Of a stretch of 64,000 nt of DNA, positions 25,401-37,400 are shown piece by piece (the stretch's first letter is position 1; each line of letters opens with the position of its first letter). The notes beneath the pieces were generated by a model. The model was given only the letters and a program-made list of their open reading frames with translations. It made no database searches and was not told where the DNA came from. The stretch comes from Oreocharis arfaki (lineage: Eukaryota; Chordata; Aves; Passeriformes; Paramythiidae): the NCBI GenBank assembly GCA_013398015.1, contig VZRR01012727.1, positions 1,913,231-1,977,230 of the forward strand, in the 5' to 3' direction. The position numbers and the translations under genes are program-made.

Positions 25401-28400
25401 TGGGGTTCCTGCTGCACTTGCTCTGCTTCCTGTAAGGCTTCTTCTCTGTTGGTTTGGGTGGTTCTTGTTATAGTAATTCCTTTAATATGCAACTCAAATC
25501 ATGGGTTACAACAATTTAAAGTAAATTCTGTAATTTCTATTACAATCTCTTATCCACTCTGTATCAGGTTTAACAGTGCCATGAACTCCTCCCGTTGCCC
25601 TTATCCCAGCTTGGATTTATCCATAGACAGCAGTCCCTTAGGGTCCTGCCTGCTCCAAGCAGAGCCTCGCCTATGGGCCAGTCTCTTCAGGGGTACACCT
25701 GCTGCTGCATGGATTTATCCACAGCCACAGTGCCTCTGAGGGGCAGCGGTTCCAGCACGGCCCTGTCCATGGGCCTCCGTGCCCTCAGAAACAGATCCGC
25801 TCCAGCACGGCCTCGCCCACAGCCACCGTCCCCTCAGAAAGCAAACCCACCCAACATGGCCTTGCCCCTGGCTGCAGTCCCTGCAGGGTGTTCCTGCTCT
25901 GCTGTGGGTTTATCCATGGCCACACTATTTCAGGTGCTCCAGCACAGCCTCATGAACAGCCACAGGTGCTTCAAGGTGTGCCTGCTGCAGCACGGATCTG
26001 TCCTTGGGCTCACACCTTCAGGGGTGCACCTGCTGTGGCACTGACACAGCCACATCAAGATGTACCTGCTTTGGCATGAATTTATTCACAGCCAGAGAAG
26101 CTTCAGAATATCCTGCTCCCATGTGGACTCACCCAGAGGTCGCAGTCCCTTTGGCTTCAGTTCACACTGGAGGTCCAGCGTGTCCAGTACAGCGGCACAG
26201 AAACAGCAGCGATGCCCCGGCCATGTGCCAGTCCCTGTGCGTCACCATTGCTGTCCTCAGAATGTCCCCAGGCACAGCAGAGTGAGGGGATCAGCAGCAC
26301 AACAGCAGGGAAAGCAAAAAGCAGCCACTGCTGAGCCCTACACCGGTGTACTGTAAGGCATCAAGCTCAGGGCAAGCACAGGAGTCTGCCCAAAGCAGCC
26401 AAACAGCAATAAAGGCTGTAAATTCCATCTCACACGTTCCAATCAAAGCTGTTGTTGTCTCAACCCCTTTGAGCCCTATATTGGGTGCCAAAGAGGGCTG
26501 CTGTGGTTTAACCCCAGCTGGTAACTCAGCCCCACGCAGCTGCATGCTCACTGCCTGCCGGTGGGACTGGGAAGAGAATTGGAAGGGTAAAGTGAGAAAA
26601 ATCATGGGTTGAGATAAAGACCATTTAGTAGGTAAAGAAAAACAAGGAATTAATTCACTGCTTCCCCTGGGTGGGCAGCTGTTCAGCCGACTCCAGGAAC
26701 ACAGGGCTACATCACTTGTAATTGTGATTTGGGAACACAAATGCCATCACTCTGAATGTCCCCACTTCCTCCTTCAGCTCCTTATACTGAGCATGATGCC
26801 ATATGGAATGCCCCTTTAGGTAGTTGGGTCACCCGTCCCAACCATGTCCTCTCCCAGCTTGTTGTGTACCCACAACCTCCTGACTTAGTGGGGTGTTACG
26901 AGAAACAGAAAAGTCTTGACTGCGTAAGCACTGCTTAGCAGTAATGAAAATGTCCCTGGATTATTAACCCTGTTTTTCATCACAAATCCAAAGACAGCCC
27001 CATGATAGATAATGTGAAGAAAATTAGCTCGACCTCAGCCAAAAGCAGCACACACATGAAATCTGGTCATGCAGTCTCCACGCCCAACAGCTGTGCAAAT
27101 TTCCAGTTGGAAGTGTTACGTTTTCTTTGCAGAGAGATCAGCATAAGCTCATCCTATGGCTCTGATTTACCATGAAAATCTTTTTCACAGATCAGTCTAT
27201 AGCCTTGGAAAGAGTCTGGCCAGCCTCATTTTTTAAGCAGTGGAACTAAGTAATATTGGTTCACTTTATTCGTAGGATAAAGTATAAGAGGAATTGCTGT
27301 GGCAGGAGAATGTATATTGAGATAGAAGAAAGCGAAGGCTTTAGAGCATCACCCCTGATGTCCTCTTGTGGATGCCCCACTGCAGGTTCTGTTTAGGACT
27401 GTTCTTTTTTGTTGTAGTGGCACACTTGAAGGTTTCTGAAATGCCTACCCCAAACTCCTGCACTCAGGGACCTCTTAATCATTTACAACAAATTGTCTGC
27501 TTTACACGTTGTGCAGCACCCCAGTACTTTATTCCCGACGAACTGAGGCAGGGAGTTGGTGTGCACACAGATGGCCGGCAGCTCTGCTCGCTCCCTGGGC
27601 TGGCCAGACGCAAGCAACTGCTAAACTGCAAGCAGTTTAGTTTCATTATGGTGTCATACCTAAGCTACAAGCAGGACACAAGTTGGTTGGAGCTCAGCAG
27701 CACTCTGGCTGAGCAACTTTGATTCTGGACTGGAATTAGATACCGATTTGGATTAAATGTGTGGTTTTCTTTACCCATTCACCTAGACCTGTGCAAATAT
27801 AGCAAGCGGATGGTTGGGCTGTTGATGTGCTGTAGGTGTATCTGTTGATGCAGACAGCACAGGAGACATTGCTTCAGGACTAATGGATCTTTCTTACATA
27901 GTATGGAAAAGACATGTTCTACTCATTTTTATTCACTCACATCAGTATATTGATACACTAAGAATATTTTATCAGTAGAGACCTAAAGCTGAAAAAGCTG
28001 CCATGCAGAGACCAGTTCTAAAGAAAGTCCAGCTCTTGGTTTGGTATTTGGAACCACTTCCTTTAGTTTTTAATTTGATGAACTTACGTATTTAGGTTCT
28101 GAAGAAAAATCAACAGCAAGCATGTTAAAAACACTGCATATATAATGAAATAAGGCAGGAGAAGTGGGGGGAGGAAACATGATGAAGAGACTTTTCAAAA
28201 TGTGTGGAGTGTCAGGAATCAAGCTGTTTTTCTAACTCCCGTGACCTATCTTCAAAACTGCGTGCTCGTCTGGTAGCATGTGTATGCATTAAACAAGCAG
28301 CAGTCTCCACAGTGAAGATGCGAATACACTGTATATATTCTGTTTTCCTTCGCTGTGCAGCTGCATTGTGGTATTTAATGTATCGTGCTGGGAGCTAGGA

Positions 28401-31400
28401 AAGAACAGTAAGCCATGGAAATGTTCTGTCCTCTGTCTACATCCTCAATCTGCTTTAAGAGTTAATATTCATAAGCACAAATCTGGTTCACCAGGAAGGC
28501 AGAAGAACTTAACCCACGCTGAACTCTCTGCATCATGGCTTGACTTTTTGTACTCAGTCAGCTACCTTGTGTGGTTAGCCCAAGTGTCTCTGCACCGCCC
28601 TGTGCGGGGCAGGCTTGCCCTGAGTCATTCCCCCTTCTTTGGGAGGCTGTTCCTCCTCTGCTGCCAGTGTGAGAACCAAAGCAGGGAGGGCACAGCACGG
28701 GGGTGGCTGCAGAGATGGAGCCCGAGACAGCAGAAGAAGGAGAAGTGCTGCAAGAAGGTGCGAAGTGCTGGGCAAGGCTCGCTAGCAAGAGTTCAGCTCT
28801 GTGGCTGTGAGTTCCTCTGAACCCCAGCAGAGCATGAGTGTTACAGGAGTGCCGTGGCTTAGGCAGGGCAGGGCCGGGTGTTGGTGCCTGCTTGGAACAG
28901 ATGGGCTCACTGAGCTGGCTGCTGGCACTGCGACTGCCAGCCCTGCCTGTGAGACAGCGATTGTCCTCCAGCTCTGCCGCCTTCTGCATCATCCAGACAT
29001 ACACATTGTTCACACTGATTTATCTGAAATCGTATGTAACTAGAAATCAAGCAGTTTTTTCTTTCAGACAAACTTATGAAGTACATCCAGTATATTTTGC
29101 AGGAAGTAGTTGATTCTCTTCAAAGCTCAGTTTAGGCCCTGAAGGACTTATGTGCAACAAAAATGGTGAGAAGTTTCAAAGAGTGGCAAAACTCTGACTT
29201 CCTCCTGTAAATATCAAGATTAAAATAACAGATACAGTTACGAAAGTTGTTTATTTCCCTGCAACTTGACTGTTCTTTCAGCCTGCATGTCCTGATGTAT
29301 TTCCAGGCTATCCATACACTTCCAAACAGATCTTTTTCACAGGTGTTTCAGTAACTGTTACAGCATTTTATCTATTTCCAGGCTTTTTTCCCTTTCAAGT
29401 GAAGCAGTTTGGGGCCTTCAATGCCAGGATTTTAGAAACTAGCTGTGAGCACTTCAGTGCTAGTTTATATTATCCATAGTGTTGTATAGCTAACAGGATC
29501 CACTTCTTTTCTTTTATACCACTGCTTTACAGTACTATTCTTGCAGTTATTCCCTCTGTGTCAGTGCCTTCTCGGCTGGCCTGCTTGCTTAGGTTTCTAT
29601 TCTCTAGTTTCAAAGACTTCTCTTACAATCTGTCTGTTCTTCATTCATAATCCCACTGCCTTGCAAAGGGCTCTAGAGGTACCTTTTGTAGTGCATGAAT
29701 GACTTTTTTGTTGTTTCAAAAATGTGAGCTCCATGGAGGAATATTTTAATTGCCTTTTGAAATAGATTCTTTTCCTGACAGTAAGAGAAATAATCAAAAT
29801 AGCTCTCTAATAGAGAAATGAAGCCATGCAACGAAGCTTTTTGTAAGATATATAAGGAAATAGTAGTTCATTGAATGAAGCATATATGCCCTATATGAGT
29901 TGAAAGATTTTTACACTCAGAGAAATATATAATACAGAACCTCAGCTGAGATGTTACAAAAATACAGGGCTAGTGATGCCTTTCCAGGTAACCATATATA
30001 TTGCAAAACTGTGAATTGAATATTTAAAATAGTATCAAGGCGCCTGAACTGTTTCTGGAGGCTTGTAAGTTAAGACATACATAGGTGAAAAATAGGGTAA
30101 GATAAGTGGCAAAGCAGAGTCAGGCTTCTAGAACATGATCTAAGAGACAGAAGTCAGCTGCAGTCTAGGCTGTCTTAGGAACTCCTGGTGTGAAGTGTTG
30201 CTTTCATTTCTCCAGACCTCAGTTCCATCTTCTGTCAAGTTGAAGATAGGTACACTTACCCTGTGGAAAAATGTAGAGTCCTAATTCCTTAAATATTTAC
30301 AGATATGCCTGTGTCTTGCAACATGTAAACCACCACCAATTAATGTGATGAAACTGGCTGTGCATTAAAGTATCTTGGGTAGTGTATCTGAGCAAAGAAA
30401 GCAAAGAATGGAGCAAATGACTTGTGCCTAAATTTCTACCTTTTTCTCAGTCCTAAAGCACAGGTGTTGTCAATGGGGAGCTGATACTTCTGTGCTGAGT
30501 AAGAACGACCCATACTGTGCTTAACTTCAGCAAATCTGAAATTCTGTAAAACACAATCACATCAACTGTAGTCTCTATTTTACCCATTATTGGGTGAAAT
30601 ATGGGTGAAATAACTGAAGCTGGTAAATAAGTTCTTGAGACACCAGAACAGGACCGCCAGCCTTTTACTTCCTGTGTCTGTGGATGAGCTGAGGTGTGCT
30701 AAACAGACCACAGCTGCAAAAGGTTTCATGTTATAAAGTATCCTCCACACTTAAAGGGTAAATACAATAGGAAGCCTGTCTAGTAAATTAGATGTTTTAG
30801 GAGTCTCAGTGGCAGCAGTCATAAACCTAAACAAATGTTCTAGGGAAGTGCAGACCAAGCTGACTTTGTCAGCATATGATTTAAAATCATATGCTCACAT
30901 AATCAAAGGAAAGATGACCAGTGCTGCTACTGCAGCAGTTTGATTAACCTCTTAAGATAGATCTTTGATGTCTAAAATGAATGCAAAATCACATGTGTGT
31001 AGCCCCTAGAGAAATCTTTCAGTTTTAATGAGTTTTGGATAGAGTATCTGGAGGATTTCTCAATTCATATCACACTTTCTTGGAAGAATTTAAATGATGA
31101 AACATATATTTTTAAAATTATGTGATTTTTTCACTTGGTCCCCAATGGCAGTAAGAGATCATTGCCCTAGGTCTCTTGTATGCAGTACACAAGGTCCCTC
31201 CTCCCAAAGTACAGTGTGTGAATGTTTGTGCCAGTGCAATGTGTGTAAGGGCAACATTTGGGATACCTCAGACTGCCTAACAAGTACAGGAAAAAGCTTG
31301 ACTTCGTTTGCAGCTTCATTAATGCTTCTGTGCTCAACTGTGCTGCCTCAACAAAAGTGAAAGATCTTTCTACATCCTCCACACACCTGCAGTCTGGTGT

Positions 31401-34400
31401 GTTAGTCTGAGGTAAGAAATGTGGTTGAGGTTTGAGGAAAAGACGTGAAAGAGCAGAAAGAAATATGTGTTAGTAGACACTAGTAGCATTTCTGATTTTG
31501 CTGTCGTTGTCAGCTAATAAAATGACTTAGAAATAAATGTTTCTGAGAGACATCCAATACTCTTGCTCTTAGAAAAAAATGTATGAATAATAACAGCTTA
31601 ACCCAGTGTCAGCCTCCTATCTACAGTTTAGAAGGTTTACAGTGGAACGGTGCTGAATACAAGGGAGGCAGCTCAAGGAAATGAATGTGAAATCTATAAA
31701 GAGTTATTTAACCTTGACAGTAATGGATCAAAGTTTTATAGTACTCAGACATGAAACTTTCATAAAATCCAGTGTTGTTTGGCCTGCCAAATTTAGCATT
31801 TTATACTTTTCTGCAGACTGGTCAGTTTGGCCATGAGGATTTTGAAGTGATTAGTTAAGTTTCAATATGTAGTAAAATATTATTTATAGAGGCATACTGT
31901 TATGGAACTCACCTACAGATGCCTTTTGAATCAACACAGGATGCATTAAACTAACTAGAAATCATAGAAAAGTTCAGGAGAAAAGGTTACACAAAAATTC
32001 CAAGATACATGAATCAATTATTCCAAAAGTTAATAAAAAAGTAACAGCTGCATTTGTCTTCTTGCTGCAATTAATGCTGGGCTTAATGGCCTGCTAAGAT
32101 GCAGTTTTGCACTGCCCTAAATAAATAGACAAATGTTTGGTGCAGTAGCTGGTTAAAGTTTTTGTGTCAATACAATGTGGATGTCAACAAGGGTGTCGTC
32201 ATTGCAGGAGGGATGGTAAATGGCAAGGGAAGGACTGCTTGCAAACCATAGCTTCTAAAACCCACACTCTTCACCAAGCAAGGAAGACATTTTCATAACA
32301 AAATGTATGCCAGAAATGCCATTTTCAGCTGCTCTCGCTGCAGCTGATGCTCTCTGTTTCTCTTCATGATAGAATTGCTGCTCACCTGAGTCTCACCTCA
32401 GTGGTGACGTCAATGGAAAGTTTGAAAAAGCTTTCAAGTATCTTACAGAATTTATTTTATCTTTCTGCTTTTGTTGGTTTGGGATTGTTTTGTTTTTTTT
32501 TTTTTTTTTTTTTTTTTCTTTAAACCTACTGGGGGTCTTCAAACTCCAAGATCTGATTTCCTGTTAACTGCCCTGAGAAAGCTATTTGGAGGAGATATGC
32601 CTGGCTTTGACTGTAAGCTCCAAAACACTTGGGAACTGTTTTTACATAGATGAAAATGATCAGATTTTCAGAGGATCTTCGTGTGTTGGTCACTGAGACA
32701 GTGTGAAAAATTGTAGTGTTCAGCTGCAAGTCAATATTTTCTGAAACTTTTCCTGAAGCTGTGAATATTGAAACTTGGAAAGTCAAGAAGGAGCTACTTG
32801 GGAAGTCAGGAAGGAGCTGCTCCTCTGTGTGAATGTGACTGCCTTACACAGTGTTTTAGGGGGGCTCTTTGCCATGGTTGGGGTCAACAATTCTTGCTGG
32901 GCCAGGTGCTGGACAAATGTAGGATGAAGTATGGTCTTGTCCTTAAAGGATTTCTGATCTGATTCTGGACAGCATGGATATTTCTTAAAAGGGAATGCTC
33001 TAGAGTCTATCTAGACTGGATAAAGTAGACTGGATAATGGAAAAAGTGATAGCAGCATATGTGGCCAGCCAGGGAACTTGCATAATCGCATGTGCTGTTT
33101 ATTTCCTTTTCTGAGAAAGGGACATAAAACACCTTATTCAAAGAAGCATGCGATAAATTATTCCCAGGATTCAAAATAAACTCACCTACAGACGTCCAAG
33201 TATTGCAGGTATCATAACATTGTGCTCTTGTAACATTTATACATGTCAACAACTGGTGCAAGTAATCCTGGAAGATAACTCTTAATGATAGAACTACTGT
33301 GGGTAAAAACTTAGGGTGCTCCAAAGCTCCTCTCTTGCTATATGGAAACAATAAAAAATCAGGTCACATTCAAAGGCACTATATTTATTTGCAATGATTA
33401 TTTTCTCCAGCTGTTTAATCCTTTCATTAACATATTGCATTCTCCCACCAGTGAGTGAAATACAGTAAATAAACAACAGAATGTGTAGATGATGTGTTAC
33501 AAACACACACACCCGTTCACTCTCTTGTATGGGAGAGCATGTAATCCCACCCTTCTGATTCTCAATTCTCGTAGCTCTTCCTCTACCTGCAGGAGATGCA
33601 CTAACATGAACAGCATCTGGATCTGGAAGAGAGGGACAACATTCTGTTCTGTTCAGTGCAAAAAAAATTTAGTTTGCACTCAGCATTCTCATATCTCAGT
33701 GCTCATAAATAGTAATGCAATAATAAATAAATTTTGACATGTAATTGACCTATCTGATTTATTTAGACTGAAAAGAAAAATGTTTCCTGAATATCACATG
33801 GTGAACTCTGTAGATACAAGCTCTGGAGATTGCCTGCAATTAATTCAAGTGTGACCTGGATCCATAATACAGTATAGAATATTTTAAAAAATATTTACTG
33901 AACACTAAAGAGGGTTGGGGGTTTTGGTATGGTTTTTGTTTGCTTGGTTTTTGTGGAATTGACTGTTTTTCATTTGCTGTGTTGGATTTCAGGGTCGTAA
34001 GGACTTTTAGGTTCTAGATGGCTGCAAGTTTGAGTGGAAAGGTTTTGTTGTGAAATGCTGAGGGTTTGGAATGGCTCTGTTTGCAAGTGCAGTAGTTAGT
34101 CATAAGATACAGCTGTAAGCAGAGCCTAGAATGGAGCTGTATTGTGTAATGTGTGTGTAATAACTGTTTATTAATATCATCTGTCTGTAAAATCTGAGCT
34201 CTGCCTGTTATGGCAGCCTTTCCTTGAGGTAATGAGTAACCATAGGGGGAAGGAAGCAGGTACAGCAACCCTACACACTTTAAAAATCACTTTAGATCTC
34301 TAAGGTAGTCTTTGAAGAGCACTGCAATGATTGATAGGGTGATAAATCTGACATATGGCTGATATCAGACCTTTGCAGTGGTGGTGGATGCAATCAGCTT

Positions 34401-37400
34401 CTTCACTGAAAGAAGTTCTTCAGAACTTCAGAAAAAGGTTTTTTCTCTACTGGATTCTCTTTTCTCTGAAGAGAATGAAAATGTGTTCACTGTGTTACAT
34501 CTGTGTTGCTCAATGTACAGTTCAGGCCATATTTACAGAATTGCTGTTGAAAACTTTCTAAAGCTAGAAATACCAGTTTCTTTTTAAGTTTTTTGATGCT
34601 GCTGCTCGTCTTCTCTAGGCTAAGTGCTATGCACATATAGATTTTCGTATTTGTGATGACAAAATGGCCCAAAGAGAAGATCAGTCTATTAATTGGAAAG
34701 ATCAATCTAAGACAAGCACCCTACTTGTTAAAGCACCCCTAACTTCAGTTAATCTGCAGTTTTGAAAGGTCACCACCTCTGTGAATCAGATTGGTATAAT
34801 GAAGAACCTGTTAAATGCAGACCAATTTTTAGTGATTGCTGCATGTAAAATTCAGTATGAGTAGATTTTGTAACATCATACAAGAATTCTGTGATGAGAG
34901 CTGGAATATAATCCTGTTACCTAAACCTCCATTTTACTACTTAGCTGTGAGATCTCTGTTTTCTCATGGTTCTCTGCCTCCCCAGCTCCATGGCTCATGC
35001 ACAGAATCAGCTCTGCAGGTGAAAGGTGTCCTCACCATGTGCTCTGGAGCCGTGCTCTATGCTGGGCCAAATGAGCAGTCTGTAACCACAGAATGAAACA
35101 TCTCTGTGGATGTTTGTCAGCATTAGGAAAGGAAAAGGACTAGGGCTTTGCACTGGCAATGCAAATGGTATTTGCCAGCTCTTGAATAATTGCCTTTGCT
35201 CCCTGGATGATGACTTCTGGAACAGCATATATGTGTGTAATTTTATTATAAAAAGTCATTGTACACTGTACATGCTGTGACTTCGCTGGCTGTAATTCTG
35301 TGCCGAAGTTCTTCTGCCAATGTTATAAAGGAAGTAAATCAAGTTATTTCAGAGCTACTCTTTCAAAGTTCGAAATAGAATTGAAGAACTCATAATGAAA
35401 TTCTGGGGGGTTTTGGGTGTTGTGGATTTATTTATTTGTTTAGTTTTTATTAAAATCCATAATAAGGTCTAGTAAAATATTCATCTCTTTGCAGAAGCTT
35501 AGTGCCAAAGCTAGCACATCCCTGTACCTCCTGGCCAAGGGCATCCCATTGGTATCTGTCTTTCCTGCTTATTTCTGAGGATGACAATTGTTTCTGTTGT
35601 CTTTACGGCCATGAAAATTACCTGTATCGTGTTGGTGTTATCATTATTCTTGCATTTTCAATTATTACTGTCAAAATGAACATTGCATTTGTTGATGTTA
35701 TTTATTTGCAAAGTCCTTGCAAAAGACTGTAAATGTTCCTTTATGAGACATTCCTGATTCTTGTATAAAGGAGTGAAACATCTTAAAGTAGTTGCCACAT
35801 TCAAAGTAAATCACATGAATATTGATGGTATTTTTAACAATCTTCACTAGATCTATGTTTCTTCAGGAAATGTGGAATTACAGTTTTCAGAATGTTTTAA
35901 GTTTCAGTTTGGACAAAAGGCAGTATAATTACCATTTAATGGAGCATAGGATTGAGATGGAAGTAGGAAAATAATCCTTCTGAAAAACCCCTACACTGTA
36001 TCTGTTTTGAGCTGAAGGCTTTATTTTTATATCCCTAATCAGCTCCAAGACTTGGACAATATGTTGGTAGGAAACATATTGCAAAATACTGTATAGAAAT
36101 ATTTAATATTTTTGCCCAAGTACAAGAAAAGTTAGAAGAAAAAAAAAGAAAACTGATTTGTTGACTATTTCAGGTCTTGTTAAGATGTCAAGCAAATTTT
36201 GTGTTACTGCTGTAAAGCCAAGATGAGTCATGTTAGGATCCCTGCAGCACAAACTGATTTCAATCAAGTGTCTTTGTATTCTTTGCTGGAGAAGATGACA
36301 GATTTTCTTTTTTTTTAGTGATCATTTTGAGGATCACTTAGGCTCCTAAATCCCTCATCTGTTTTGGAAATTGTGGCCTTTGTAATGGCTTAAAATGAGA
36401 GTGCTGACTTATCAATAACTTGTAGTGGCTACTGCATTCCTGATGCTAAAACAAATGGCATGGTTTTCTTTCCCAGTAAATCAGGGGGTTTCTTTCTTAT
36501 TGAAGGAGAAAATTAGCACTGCAGGCACAATCACAGGTCTAAAGAGGATGACAACCTACTGCCTTCTCCCCAGCATTTTTTCAGTGATAGCGTTTTCCCC
36601 CCTCTCCTCTCTGTTCTCATTTTTGTCTTTTTTTTTTTTTTTTTAAAGTAGTGCTCAGCATCCTGTGCTCACACTTTCTTAAAGCTGCCAGAGCTAGTGC
36701 AGGAGTCTAGTTAGCCCTTACTGACTGATTTGCTGCTCAGCCTCTTCTCTCCTGCCACCAACTCCAAAGCCAGGGAAGAGCTGACTGGGGGGACACAGTG
36801 GAAGAAGTTGTGGAATCTGCTACAATTGTAATTCTGAGAATGCTTGGAAACAGTCATGGAAATAATGCATTTCATTTTCTTAGTGATTTTGTCTGATCCA
36901 TTTTGAGGGAAAAGCACTGACACTCTTGAACTGATTCATTACGATAGGTAGCATCTTTATCTCTAGATGAGTATGGAAAATTACCTGACCTTTGATGGAT
37001 ATTTTGATAAAAGCAGACACACAGGCCTAGGCACAGTTTCCAGGAAGTGTAGGCAGAATACTGTCATTCTTCCAGTCTAAGAAAGAGTATAGGCAATTCT
37101 CACAGGTGTGGGGGAGGAATTCTGCTCAGAGAAATGATTGTAGTGTCTCTTCAGAAGATTCTTACCTGGAGAAGCTTTCAGACTATGTGAAAGTTTTGCC
37201 AAGACAAAATAGCTTGTCTTTAAAATCAATGTTGAAAAGGTCTTACTGTTTTACTGATTTAAATCTGTTCTATTGAGAAAGCAGAGTTATTCACTAGTTT
37301 AAATTTGGTCAAATTCCATGGGATTTCTTATAGTAAAACTAAACGACCTCACTATCAGGCCAGACACACAAGGCTTGATCTCCTGGCTGCCCCATAGACA

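Larger units (their letters stand above)
25058..27050 (-). mobile_element. Degenerate avian endogenous retrovirus / LTR element inside intron 2
   Basis: A 2-kb block starts TG at 25058 and ends CA at 27050, directly flanked on both sides by 'cacac' (25053-25057 and 27051-27055), a candidate 5-bp target-site duplication. The right part is a complete LTR in minus orientation (26502-27050) followed, reading minus, by a primer-binding-site-like segment and a leader region. No gag, pol or env domain was recognised, so it is a non-coding or heavily deleted relic. Oddly, the left end (25058-25150) resembles the start of the LTR in + orientation, so the termini are inverted rather than direct repeats. 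The segment 25150-25600 is probably element-internal but I could not assign it. Confidence 0.7.

Noticed and set aside
25595..26044. 149-codon + strand frame in intron 2
   Set aside because: It falls in the degenerate tandem repeat of the retroviral relic, on the antisense strand of the element.
26291..26740. 149-codon minus-strand frame as a retroviral protein
   Set aside because: It runs through the LTR and the primer-binding-site-like segment, so it is not a natural gene. Only the short leader frame 26291-26428 is listed, with low confidence.
28558..29013. 151-codon minus-strand frame overlapping a 150-codon + strand frame (28368-28820)
   Set aside because: Both arise in a GC-rich stretch where stops are rare. 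The products are low-complexity with no recognisable domain.
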